A DNA stretch of 40,539 nucleotides, from positions 1 through 40,539 of the forward strand of contig NZ_BOMQ01000048.1 in assembly GCF_016862275.1 (NCBI RefSeq). Direction: 5' to 3'. Position 1 is the stretch's first letter. Each line of letters opens with the position of its first letter. This DNA is from Actinoplanes nipponensis. Lineage in GTDB: Bacteria; Actinomycetota; Actinomycetes; Mycobacteriales; Micromonosporaceae. The notes beneath the pieces were generated by a model that worked only from the letters and a program-made list of their open reading frames with translations, searched no databases and was not told where the DNA came from. This document shows positions 32,889-40,486 of the stretch, one piece after another. The position numbers were made by a program, and so were the translations under genes.

Positions 32889-34238
32889 TCACTTGACGGT
32901 GAAGCCCTGCTCGGTGCCGTACTTCGCGGACTGGTCCTGCCACGCCTTCAGGCCGTCGGCCAGCGGCGTCGCCGACACGTAGGCCTTACCCACGGTGTCG
33001 TTGAACACGCTGTTGGCGTAGACCTGGAACGGCAGGTACGACCAGCCCGGCACCACGTTCCTGGCCGACTCGGCGAAGATCTCGTTGGCCTTCTGGCCGC
33101 CGAAGTACGCGAACTCCTTGCCGAGGAACTCCGGCGAGTTGAGCTGCGCGGTGGTGGCCGGGAAGGCGCCGTTGTCGATGCGGATCTGCACGCCGTCGCC
33201 CTCGTTGGCGTACCGCAGGAAGCCGTAGGCCAGGTTCTTGGCCTGGCTCTTCTCGGTGACGGCCAGGGAGCTGCCGCCGTTCTCGGCGCTGGCCCGGGCG
33301 CCGGCCTGCCACTGCGGCAGCGGCGCGACCCGCCACTTGCCCGAGCCGCCGGGCGCGCTGGAAGTGAGGTTGGCCGGCATCCAGGCCCCGGTGGCCAGGG
33401 TGGCGATGGTGCCGTTGGCCATGCCCTGGAACCACTGGTCGGTCCACGGGTTGGTCGGCGCCAGCAGCTTCTCGCTGATCAGCTGCTGCCACACCTTGAC
33501 GAACTCGGCGCTGCCCTGGTCGGCGAAGTTGATGGTCACCTCGGTGCCGTTCACCTGGTACGGCTTCCCGCCGGCCTGCCAGATCATGCTGGTGGTGAAC
33601 CCGGCGTCGCCGGTGTCGCTGCCGAGGTACGCCTTCGGGTCGGCCTTGTGCAGCTTGCGGGCGGCCTCCAGGTACTCCGTCCAGGTCGTCGGCACCGCGA
33701 TGGCGTGCTTGTCGAGCAGCTCCTTGTTGTAGAACAGCGCCATCGGACCGGAGTCCATCGGCAGGCCGTAGATGCCCTTGCCGCTGTGCACGGCGTTCCA
33801 CGGGCCCGGGGTGTACTTGTCCTTCAGCGACTCCGCGGAGAACGCGTTGAGGTCCGCCAGGGACTTGCCCAGCGCGAACTGCGGCAGCGCGAAGTACTCG
33901 ATCTGGGCCACGTCCGGGATGCCGGTGCCGGCCGCGAAGGCGTTCTGCAGCGCGGTGTACTGGTCGTTGCCGGTGCCGGCGTTGACCAGGTTGACCTTGA
34001 CCGCGGGGTACTTCTCCTGGAACTTCGCGACCACCTGCTTGAGGGTGGGCTCCCAGGCCCACACGGTCAGGGCGCCGCCCTTCTGCAGGGCCGCGTCGAC
34101 GTCGGCCGTGGAGACGGTGGCGCTCGCGGCGCCGCCGCCGTCGGTGGAGTCGTCGTCACTGCCGCAGGCGCCGAGGGCGAGCGCGGTGGCGGTGGCGGCT
34201 GCTGCGGCGAGCAGGCGCCGCCGGGTCATCGTGGCCAT
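32889..34238 (-). CDS. CUT1 sugar-binding lipoprotein
   Basis: This is a 449-residue extracellular solute-binding protein, family 1. The signal (MATMTRRRLLAAAAATATAL) leads to a lipobox LGAC with Cys25; the RRR start suggests Tat export is possible. The binding fold is visible in LTVWAWEPTLKQVVAKFQEKYP, VNLVNAGTGNDQYTALQNAFAAG, IPDVAQIEYFALPQF, GLPMDSGPMALFYNKELLDK and VPTTWTEYLEAARKL. It captures an oligosaccharide for the two permeases encoded upstream in the operon; a galactoside is likely because GH42 follows. No ATPase gene is present, which is normal for actinomycete CUT1 systems that share the MsiK ATPase encoded elsewhere. Confidence 0.92.
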   Translation of the reverse strand: MATMTRRRLLAAAAATATALALGACGSDDDSTDGGGAASATVSTADVDAALQKGGALTVWAWEPTLKQVVAKFQEKYPAVKVNLVNAGTGNDQYTALQNAFAAGTGIPDVAQIEYFALPQFALGKSLADLNAFSAESLKDKYTPGPWNAVHSGKGIYGLPMDSGPMALFYNKELLDKHAIAVPTTWTEYLEAARKLHKADPKAYLGSDTGDAGFTTSMIWQAGGKPYQVNGTEVTINFADQGSAEFVKVWQQLISEKLLAPTNPWTDQWFQGMANGTIATLATGAWMPANLTSSAPGGSGKWRVAPLPQWQAGARASAENGGSSLAVTEKSQAKNLAYGFLRYANEGDGVQIRIDNGAFPATTAQLNSPEFLGKEFAYFGGQKANEIFAESARNVVPGWSYLPFQVYANSVFNDTVGKAYVSATPLADGLKAWQDQSAKYGTEQGFTVK

Positions 34239-34253
34239 GGGGGATGGTCCCTT

Positions 34254-35171
34254 CTATTGCTTGACGCTGCCGGCGGCGAGGCCGGACTGCCAGTACCGCT
34301 GCAGCAGCAGGAACACCGCGAGCAACGGGAGGATGGTGAGGAGCGCACCGGTGATGACGAGGTTGAAGACCGCCTGGCCGCCCGCGGTGGTGGCCTGGTC
34401 GTTCCAGGCGTTGAGACCGAGGATCAGCGGGTACCAGTCGGGATCCTTGAGCATGATCAGCGGCAGGAAGTAGTTGTTCCAGGTGACGACCATGCTGAAG
34501 AGCAGGGTGGTGACGATGCCCGGGGCGAGCAGCGGGACGCAGATCCGGAAGAAGGTGCGGAACTCGCCGGCCCCGTCCACCCGGGCCGCCTCGAGCAGCT
34601 CGTCCGGGATGGCCTCGGCGGCGTAGGTCCACATGAGGTAGAGCCCGAACGGGCAGATGAGCGACGGGATGATGACCGCCCACGGCGTGTTGGTCAGGCC
34701 CAGCTTGCTGAACATGAGGAACGTCGGCACGGCCAGCGCCGTGCCGGGGACGGCGACCGCGCCGATGACGACGGCGAACACCGCGCGCTTGCCGGGGAAG
34801 TCGAACTTGGCCAGCCCGTAGCCGCCCAGCACGGCCAGCAGGGTGGCCCCGCCGGCCCCGGCGACCACGTACAGCAGGGTGTTGCCGAGCCAGCGCAGGA
34901 AGATGCCGTCGTCGTAGGTGACGGTGGTGCGCAGGTTCTCCCACAGGGCGAACCGGCCGTCGTCGAACCACAGGCCGAACGACGTGAACAGACCCTCCTG
35001 GGTCTTGGTCGCGTTGATCACCAGCCAGGCCAGCGGCACCAGGCTGTAGAGCACGACCAGCGAGGTGAGCGCGGTCAGGGCGACGCTCTTGCGGCCGCGG
35101 GGCCGGTCGCGCCGGCGGCGCGACGGGGTGCGGACGGGGGTACGGCGGGGAGCCCGCACGGTGGTCACCAC
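34254..35171 (-). CDS. CUT1 sugar ABC transporter permease (MalG type)
   Basis: This is a 305-residue inner-membrane permease. An Arg-rich cytosolic N-terminus (about 1-28) is followed by six transmembrane segments. The EAA loop that contacts the ATPase is LLEAARVDGAGEFRTFFRICVPLLAPG (about residues 196-222). The segment NNYFLPLIML is typical of MalG-like subunits. It pairs with the permease encoded 3 bp upstream. The binding-protein gene follows 15 bp downstream. The ATG at 35171 gives MVTTVRAPRRTP. Confidence 0.92.
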   Translation of the reverse strand: MVTTVRAPRRTPVRTPSRRRRDRPRGRKSVALTALTSLVVLYSLVPLAWLVINATKTQEGLFTSFGLWFDDGRFALWENLRTTVTYDDGIFLRWLGNTLLYVVAGAGGATLLAVLGGYGLAKFDFPGKRAVFAVVIGAVAVPGTALAVPTFLMFSKLGLTNTPWAVIIPSLICPFGLYLMWTYAAEAIPDELLEAARVDGAGEFRTFFRICVPLLAPGIVTTLLFSMVVTWNNYFLPLIMLKDPDWYPLILGLNAWNDQATTAGGQAVFNLVITGALLTILPLLAVFLLLQRYWQSGLAAGSVKQ

Positions 35172-35174
35172 GGC

Positions 35175-36062
35175 TCAGCGCTCCTTCGTGCCGCGCAGCT
35201 GCACGACGTAGGCGATGACCATGGTGATGACGCCCATGATGATGGCGACGGTGGCGGAGTAGTTGTACTGCTGGCCGGCGAACGACAGCGAGTACGCGTA
35301 GTAGTTCGGGGTGAAGTACGTGGTGATCGCGTTCGGGGCCAGGTTCTGCAGGATGGCCGGCTCGTTGAAGAGCTGGAAGCTGCCGATGATCGAGAAGATG
35401 GTGGCGATGACCAGCGCGCCGCGGATGGCGGGCAGCTTGATCGACCGGATGATCCGCAGCTCGCCGGCGCCGTCGATCTCGGCCGACTCGTAGAGCGAGC
35501 CCGGCACCGTGCGCAGTGCCGAATAGAAGATCAGCATGTTGTAGCCGACGAACTCCCAGGTCACGATGTTGCCGATGGCGGCGAGGATCCAGCTGGGCTG
35601 CAACGGGTCGGGGATCGCGGTGCCCAGGCTGTCGTTGATGCTGCCGATCAGGCCGAACTGGGAGCCGTACATGAAGCCCCACATCAGCGTCGCCACGACC
35701 GCCGGGACCGCGTACGGCAGGAAGACCGTCACCCGGAAGAAGCTCTTGCCGTAGAGCCGGCCGCTGTCGATGGCCAGGGCGACCAGCAGCGCCAGGAACA
35801 GCATGATCGGCACCTGGACGACCAGGAACAGCGAGACCCGGCCCAGCGCCGACCAGAAGTTGGGGTCGTGCAGCGCCTGCCGGTAGTTGTCCAGGCCGAC
35901 GAACGAGTTGCCGCCGATCAGCCGGTTCTTGAACAGGCTGAGGTAGATCGAATACCCGATCGGGGCCAGGAAGACCAGCGCGAAGACCGCCATGAAGGGG
36001 CCGATGAACCGCCAGCCCGCCCATGATCGGCGCCGCGTCGGCACCACCGCTGTCTCCGCCAC
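35175..36062 (-). CDS. CUT1 sugar ABC transporter permease (MalF type)
   Basis: This is a 295-residue permease with six transmembrane segments. The first membrane helix (FIGPFMAVFALVFLAPIGYSIYLS) and GNSFVGLDNYRQALHDPNFWSALG are typical of MalF/UgpA-like subunits. The EAA loop is LYESAEIDGAGELRIIRSIKLPAIRG (about residues 186-211). It is the first gene of the galactoside operon. The GTG at 36062 has GGGAGGAGG upstream, and the operator at 36084-36101 lies 21 bp before the start, placing it under direct LacI-type repression. Confidence 0.92.
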   Translation of the reverse strand: MAETAVVPTRRRSWAGWRFIGPFMAVFALVFLAPIGYSIYLSLFKNRLIGGNSFVGLDNYRQALHDPNFWSALGRVSLFLVVQVPIMLFLALLVALAIDSGRLYGKSFFRVTVFLPYAVPAVVATLMWGFMYGSQFGLIGSINDSLGTAIPDPLQPSWILAAIGNIVTWEFVGYNMLIFYSALRTVPGSLYESAEIDGAGELRIIRSIKLPAIRGALVIATIFSIIGSFQLFNEPAILQNLAPNAITTYFTPNYYAYSLSFAGQQYNYSATVAIIMGVITMVIAYVVQLRGTKER

Positions 36063-36083
36063 CCGCGGCCTCCTCCCACCCGA

Positions 36084-36101
36084 GATGTTTACGCAAACAT
36101 C
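36084..36101. promoter_or_regulatory. LacI-type operator for the galactoside operon
   Basis: GATGTTTACGCAAACATC is an 18-bp palindrome with central CG, with one mismatched pair (T/C beside the centre). It is in the leader of the permease operon. Its partner at 36151 differs at two positions. A half site, GATGTTT, is at 36125-36131. Confidence 0.88.
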
Positions 36102-36150
36102 ATGCTGCGCGCCGGCATGAACTGCGATGTTTCCGGCGGGTCAGCGGCGT

Positions 36151-36168
36151 GATGTTAACGTAAACATC
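36151..36168. promoter_or_regulatory. LacI-type operator near the regulator gene
   Basis: GATGTTAACGTAAACATC is an 18-bp near-perfect palindrome lying 51 bp upstream of the LacI-family start codon. Its centre is 67 bp from that of the site at 36084, so one regulator could control both directions. Autoregulation is inferred. Confidence 0.88.
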
Positions 36169-36219
36169 GGGGTGATAGTTTCACCGCGTCCCCGGCCCGT
36201 CAAGAAGGAGTTGCCGACG

Positions 36220-37257
36220 ATGACCGCTGGCCGCACCCGCCGCCCCGGCCGCGGGGTCTCCATGGCGGACGTCGCCCGGCTGGCCGGCGTCTCGTCGCAG
36301 ACGGTCTCGCGGGTCTCGACCGGGCATCCCAGCGTCGTCGAGTCGACCCGCCGGCAGGTGCTGGCGGCCATGCAGCAGCTCGGCTACCGGCCCAACAGCG
36401 CCGCGCGGGCGCTCAAGCGGGGCGAGTTCCGCACCCTCGGCGTCATCCTGTTCACCCTGGCGACCACCGGCAACAGCCGCACGGTCGAGGCGATCGCGGC
36501 CTACGCCGCCAGCGAGGGGTACGCGATCACGCTGATCCCGGTGGCGGCGCCCACCCAGGACGGCGTGCTCGGCGCGTTCAGCCGGCTCGGCGAGCTCGCG
36601 GTGGACGGGATCATCGTGATCATGGAGGTGCACCTGCTCGACGCGGCGAACCTGAGCCTGCCGCCGGGCGTGCAGGTGGTCGTCGTGGACTCCGACGCCG
36701 GCGACCGCTACCCGGTGGTGGACACCGACCAGGCCGACGGCGCCCGGCAGGCGGTCCAGCACCTGCTCGACCTGGGCCACGAGACGGTGTGGCACGTGAC
36801 CGGGCCGGCGGAGTCGTTCGCGAGCGAGCGCCGCACCCAGGCCTGGCGCCGCACCCTGCTGGAGGCCGGCCGCACGGTGCCGCCGGTCCGGCGTGGGGAC
36901 TGGTCGGCCGACTCCGGCTACCGCGCCGGGCTGAGCCTGGCCGCGGAACCGGACTGCACCGCGGTGTTCGCCGCCAACGACCAGATGGCGCTGGGCGTGC
37001 TGCGCGCCCTGCACGAACGCGGCCGCCCGGTGCCGCGGGACGTGAGCGTCGTCGGCTTCGACGACATCCCGGACTCCTCGTCGTTCATCCCTCCCCTGAC
37101 GACGGTGCACCAGGACTTCGCGGAGGTGGGACGGCGCTGCGTGCAGGGCCTGCTGCGGCAGATCCGCGACGAGCCGGCGGGTCCGGGCACGGTGCTGGTG
37201 CCGACGCGGCTGGTGCAGCGGGCCAGCACCGCCGCCCCGCGCCGGTCCCCCGGGTGA
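36220..37257 (+). CDS. LacI-family transcriptional regulator of the galactoside locus
   Basis: This is a 345-residue LacI-type repressor. The DNA-binding part (about residues 14-62) is SMADVARLAGVSSQTVSRVSTGHPSVVESTRRQVLAAMQQLGYRPN. The sensor core follows (LGVILFTLATTGNSRTVEAI, VFAANDQMALGVLRALHERG, VSVVGFDDIPDSSSFIPPLTTVHQDF). The ATG at 36220 has AAGGAG upstream; an upstream in-frame ATG at 36127 would place the operator inside the gene, so I reject it. It is divergent from the CUT1-GH42 operon and probably controls it by binding the two palindromes in the 157-bp gap, released by a galactoside. It is a paralogue of the regulator at 14781. Confidence 0.92.
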   Translation: MTAGRTRRPGRGVSMADVARLAGVSSQTVSRVSTGHPSVVESTRRQVLAAMQQLGYRPNSAARALKRGEFRTLGVILFTLATTGNSRTVEAIAAYAASEGYAITLIPVAAPTQDGVLGAFSRLGELAVDGIIVIMEVHLLDAANLSLPPGVQVVVVDSDAGDRYPVVDTDQADGARQAVQHLLDLGHETVWHVTGPAESFASERRTQAWRRTLLEAGRTVPPVRRGDWSADSGYRAGLSLAAEPDCTAVFAANDQMALGVLRALHERGRPVPRDVSVVGFDDIPDSSSFIPPLTTVHQDFAEVGRRCVQGLLRQIRDEPAGPGTVLVPTRLVQRASTAAPRRSPG

Positions 37258-37416
37258 ACCGTTCAACACGGACGTGCCCCACTCGGCGCGGGTCTGGACC
37301 TACCTGCTCGGCGGCGAGGACAACTTCGCGGCGGACTACGCCGGCGACCGGACCCGCGGCAACCCGGCATCACCGACGTCGTGTCGGAATTCGTCGGGGT
37401 GGGCCGCAAGCCCTGA
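37250..37416 (+). pseudogene. remnant of a DUF574-type SAM-dependent methyltransferase
   Basis: The reading PFNTDVPHSARVWTYLLGGEDNFAADYAGDR is the unmistakable N-terminal motif of the actinobacterial S-adenosyl methyltransferase family PF04672 (DUF574). After about 38 residues the frame changes, and the sequence ITDVVSEFVGVGRKP followed by a stop (37414-37416) is a typical C-terminus of the same family. Intact members are about 270 residues, so some 220 residues are missing between about 37360 and 37367. The simplest explanation is a single internal deletion. No functional product is possible. It abuts the end of the LacI gene and is followed by a shared terminator. Confidence 0.75.
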
Positions 37417-37431
37417 GCGCCCGCCGGAGGG

Positions 37432-37467
37432 GGCCCGGCTGCCCCACGGGGGAAGGGCAGCCGGGCC
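37432..37467. terminator. hairpin terminator
   Basis: The 13-bp arms GGCCCGGCTGCCC (37432-37444) and its complement (37455-37467) flank a 10-nt loop. It lies 7 bp beyond the stop of the Rpf-LysM gene on the minus strand and would also end transcription from the methyltransferase remnant. Confidence 0.82.
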
Positions 37468-37473
37468 GGTCCA

Positions 37474-38112
37474 TCAGAGCGAGAGCCGCTGACCGGGGAA
37501 GATCAGGTTCGGGTTCCCGCCGAGCTGTGCCCGGTTGAGCCGGTACAGCGCCCGCCAGCCGCCGTTGACGTGGTGGGCCGCCGCGATCTTGGCGAGCGTG
37601 TCGCCGGACTTCACGGTGTAGTGCCGGCCGGTGGCCTTGACCGAGGCGCTCCGGGTCGCCTTCTTGTGGGTCGCGGTCGCCTTCTTGTGGGTCGTGCCGC
37701 GCGACGCTGCCTTCGCGCCGCCCGACGAGGAGCCGCCGGTGTTCTTCGCCCGGTAGGCCTTGGTCGAGCCGGCCTTCTTGCCGCACACCGGCCACGCGCC
37801 GATGCCCTGGCCGTCCCGGACCTTCTCGGCGATGCGGATCTGCTGGGCGCGGCTGGCCTTGTTGGCCGTGCTCGCGTACTTGCCGCCGCCGTACGCCTTC
37901 CACGTGCTGCGGCTGAACTGCAGGCCGCCGTAGTAGCCGTTGCCGGTGTTGATGCTCCAGTTGCCGCCCGACTCGCACTGGGCGATCGCGTCCCAGTTCA
38001 CCCCGGACTGCGCCGCGGCCGGGGCGGCCGGGCTGAGCAGGGCTACGGCGCCCGCCGCGCCCGCCACGGCCAGGCCGAGGGCACGCAGGGACTGCTTGTG
38101 GTTCTGAGCCAT
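37474..38112 (-). CDS. secreted resuscitation-promoting factor-like transglycosylase with LysM
   Basis: This is a 212-residue peptidoglycan-cleaving enzyme. The signal peptide covers residues 1-35 (ending PAAAQS). The Rpf catalytic domain (about 37-112) shows VNWDAIAQCESGGNWSINTG, with catalytic Glu47, then NGYYGGLQFSRSTWKAYGG and a Cys pair (QCESG and WPVCGKK). A Lys/Thr/Ser-rich linker (HKKATATHKKATRSAS) leads to LysM (about 164-211, HYTVKSGDTLAKIAAAHHV to LIFPGQRLSL), which binds peptidoglycan. Such factors promote spore germination and regrowth from dormancy. The ATG at 38112 has GGAGGT 8 bases upstream. The leader is a c-di-AMP riboswitch, which is known for this gene class. Confidence 0.94.
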   Translation of the reverse strand: MAQNHKQSLRALGLAVAGAAGAVALLSPAAPAAAQSGVNWDAIAQCESGGNWSINTGNGYYGGLQFSRSTWKAYGGGKYASTANKASRAQQIRIAEKVRDGQGIGAWPVCGKKAGSTKAYRAKNTGGSSSGGAKAASRGTTHKKATATHKKATRSASVKATGRHYTVKSGDTLAKIAAAHHVNGGWRALYRLNRAQLGGNPNLIFPGQRLSL

Positions 38113-38124
38113 GTCGTTTGACCT

Positions 38125-38300
38125 CCACGCCTGCGAGGTGAGCTGTCGGGTTCGGACTGAGGTTGCCCGGCCGTTCGTGGTGACCCGGCTTCACCCCGAG
38201 GCGCGCCGCGGCGCGCCGGAGAACGTGTGGTTCCCCCGCTCCATGCCTGAATTCGGTGTCCCAGCCCGGTCGGCGGCAGGACTCGGCGTTACCGACCGCG
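38125..38300 (-). ncRNA. c-di-AMP riboswitch (ydaO-yuaA type)
   Basis: On the minus strand the leader of the Rpf-LysM gene shows, in order, the conserved blocks of the ydaO-yuaA motif: GTAACGCCGAGTCC, GGGGGAACCACA, TCGGGGTGAAGCC, and CCGAACCCGACAGCTCACC followed by TCGCAGGCG. The last block ends just before the ribosome site GGAGGT. These riboswitches bind cyclic di-AMP and control cell-wall hydrolase and ion-transport genes; in actinomycetes they commonly precede rpf genes. High ligand would be expected to turn expression down. Edges are approximate because I located it by motif, not by a covariance model. Confidence 0.88.
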
Positions 38301-38525
38301 GGGCCCGCGTCAGCGGACCGGCCGACGGTAACCACCCGCGCCGCCGCGACGCCAAGTCCCGGGCCGCGAACGTGACGTTCTTCTCAGGTTTTGCCCGCAT
38401 TTGATCTTGCTGCAGAATGCGGTCCAACCCGGACACAGCCGGGCGAGACGACCGCCCGTTCGCTCCGCCCGTGCCGCCTTTGTCCGGGCCGGGCGGACGC
38501 CGGCCGGACCAGTCCGTCGATCGTG
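38301..38525. other. intergenic region upstream of the riboswitch
   Basis: This segment should hold the promoter of the riboswitch-Rpf transcript and the end of the racemase transcript. I see no convincing -35/-10 pair and only a weak hairpin candidate. No gene is supported. Confidence 0.4.
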
Positions 38526-39632
38526 CTAGAGCGGGAGCCACTCCGTGGCCGTCGTGACCGCACGCAGCACGTCCGGCCGCGGCTCGACCCCGATCCCCGG
38601 CCCCGAGGGCACCGGCAGGTGTCCGTCCTGGAGCACGAACGGCTCCGTCACGTCGGTCCGGAAGTAGCGGCCGGACGCCGAGGTGTCGCCGGGCAGGGTG
38701 AAGTTCGGCAGCGCCGCCAGCGCCACGTTCGCGGCCCGGCCCAGGCCGGTCTCGAGCATGCCGCCGCACCAGACCGGGACGCCGTGCGCGGCGCACACGT
38801 CGTGGATCCGGCGAGCCTCCAGGTAGCCGCCGACCCGGCCCGGCTTGACGTTGACGATCGCGGCGGCGCCCAGCGTGATCGCCGCGGCGGCGGCGCGCGC
38901 GGAGGTGATCGACTCGTCCAGGCAGACCGGGGTGGTGATCAGCCGGGCCAGCCGGGCGTGGCCCAGCACGTCGTCCTCGGGCAGCGGCTGCTCGATCAAC
39001 AGCAGGCCGTACGGGTCGAGCCGGGCCAGGTGCCGCGCGTCCGCGACCGTGTACGCCGCGTTCGCGTCCACCTGCAGCAGCACCTCGTCGCCGAAGCGCT
39101 CGCGCACCGCCCGCACCGGCGCCACGTCCCAGCCGGGCTCGATCTTCAGCTTGATCCGCAGGTAGCCGGCGTCCAGGTAGCCGCCGACGGCGTCGAGCAG
39201 CTCGCCGATCGAACCCATGATGCCCACCGACACCCCACAGGGGACCCGGTCCCGCACGGCGCCGAGCTCGCGGGCGAGCGGCCGGCCGGCCGCGCGCAGC
39301 TCGGCGTCGAGCACGGCGGTCTCCAGCGCGGCCTTGGCCATCCGGTGGCCCTGGAACGGCGCCAGCGCCGGCCCGACCGCGTACGCGTCCAGCCGCGGCG
39401 TGCCGGCGAGCGCCGGGACCAGGTACCGGCGCAGCACGTCGGCGGCGGCCTCGGTGTACTCGCTGGAGTAGCGGGGGTCGCCCATCGCCACGCACTCGCC
39501 CCAGCCCTCGGCCGCGCCGGTGACCACGCGGACCAGCAGGACGTCGCGGGTGGTCTCGGTGCCGAACGAGGTGCGGAACGGCGTGACCAGCGGCATGCTG
39601 ATCCGGCGCAGCTCGACCCCCGTGAGCCTCAC
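38526..39632 (-). CDS. menC: o-succinylbenzoate synthase / N-acylamino-acid racemase
   Basis: This is a 368-residue enolase-superfamily enzyme. The catalytic residues fall at Lys161/Lys163 (RIKLKIEPG), Asp189 (QVDANAAY), Glu214 (LLIEQPLPED), Asp239 (VCLDESI) and Lys263 (VNVKPGRVGG). These positions and the length equal those of the Amycolatopsis OSBS/NAAAR enzyme as I know it. The family makes o-succinylbenzoate for menaquinone and often also racemises N-succinylamino acids. Its stop-proximal neighbour is unrelated, but its start overlaps the GNAT gene upstream by 4 bp and no other men gene is in view. That favours a role in N-succinylamino-acid racemisation, alone or with OSBS activity. Confidence 0.9.
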   Translation of the reverse strand: MRLTGVELRRISMPLVTPFRTSFGTETTRDVLLVRVVTGAAEGWGECVAMGDPRYSSEYTEAAADVLRRYLVPALAGTPRLDAYAVGPALAPFQGHRMAKAALETAVLDAELRAAGRPLARELGAVRDRVPCGVSVGIMGSIGELLDAVGGYLDAGYLRIKLKIEPGWDVAPVRAVRERFGDEVLLQVDANAAYTVADARHLARLDPYGLLLIEQPLPEDDVLGHARLARLITTPVCLDESITSARAAAAAITLGAAAIVNVKPGRVGGYLEARRIHDVCAAHGVPVWCGGMLETGLGRAANVALAALPNFTLPGDTSASGRYFRTDVTEPFVLQDGHLPVPSGPGIGVEPRPDVLRAVTTATEWLPL

Positions 39633-40486
39633 CGGCCGGCCGGCTCGCCGTCGCGGGTCAGCACGTACCAGCCGGACCGGTCGAAGCCCGCGAAGCGCAG
39701 CCGCTCGGCGAGCAGCGCGGTCAGGGTCTCCCGGACCGCGATCCGCCAGTCCTTGGCCGTGCCCGGGGCCCGGCGGCGCAGCGCCTCGATGTCCTCCGGC
39801 ACGGCCACCACCACCGTCTGCCCGCGGAACGAGCCGGGCACCGGACCGCCGCCCTCGGACGCGCGCAGCGCCACGGCCGCGGTGGGCGGCCGCACGCAGC
39901 GGCGGGGCCGGCCGGCGCAGGCCGCGACGACCGTGGGGGCGGCGAGGTCCCAGCGGACGAACAGCCGGTCACTGTCGCCGTCGCCGTTGATCCGGTCGCG
40001 CATCACGCCGTAGAAGTTCGGCAGGTACTCGGTCGGCGTCGCGGCCAGCTTGCCGAGGTTGAAGTGGGCGTTGCGGGCCACCAGCGGGTCGAAGGTCCAG
40101 CTGATCGTGCTGATGCCGCGTTGCAAAGCCCAGGCCCGCTGGTGCTGTTTGAGCGCGAAGCCGACGTGCCGCCCGGTCGCGCCGGCCGCGACCCCGGCGA
40201 TGTGGCTGTGCAGCTCGCGCTCCCCCGGGGCGGCGAAGAACGCGACCGCGGCGCCGACCAGGGCGCCGCCGTCGAAGGCGCCGGCCACGTAGTTGCCGGA
40301 CTTGGCCAGCGCGCGCAGCAGCTCGGTGGTCAGCAGGACGTCGCCGCCGTCGGCCTGCCAGATCCCGGCCAGCATGCGGTCCAGGGCGGCCAGCTCGGCC
40401 AGGCTGCTCACCGGGCGGACCAGCACGCGCGCCGCCCGCGCCGCCGAGCCGGCCGCCTCCAGCGCCGCCGCGATGACCCGGCTCAC
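39629..40486 (-). CDS. GNAT-fold acyltransferase (COG3375-like), candidate N-succinyltransferase
   Basis: This is a 285-residue cytosolic protein with a GNAT fold in its first half: VRPVSSLAELAALDRMLAGIWQ, GNYVAGAFDGGALVGAAVAFFA, HSHIAGVAAGATGRHVGFALKQHQRAWALQRG (acyl-CoA-binding region), ISTISWTFDPLVARNAHFNLGKL, TEYLPNFYGVMRDRINGDGDSDRLFVRW. This matches the COG3375 group, whose members pair with N-acylamino-acid racemases and succinylate D-amino acids. The C-terminal third is longer and less conserved. Translationally coupled to the racemase by a 4-bp overlap, and itself starting on a GTGA overlap with an upstream reading frame. The reaction is inferred from context. Confidence 0.82.
   Translation of the reverse strand: MSRVIAAALEAAGSAARAARVLVRPVSSLAELAALDRMLAGIWQADGGDVLLTTELLRALAKSGNYVAGAFDGGALVGAAVAFFAAPGERELHSHIAGVAAGATGRHVGFALKQHQRAWALQRGISTISWTFDPLVARNAHFNLGKLAATPTEYLPNFYGVMRDRINGDGDSDRLFVRWDLAAPTVVAACAGRPRRCVRPPTAAVALRASEGGGPVPGSFRGQTVVVAVPEDIEALRRRAPGTAKDWRIAVRETLTALLAERLRFAGFDRSGWYVLTRDGEPAGR

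Noticed and set aside
36127..36219. An N-terminal extension of the LacI regulator starting at 36127
   Set aside because: It would place the palindromic operator inside the coding region, and the ATG at 36220 has a much better ribosome site.
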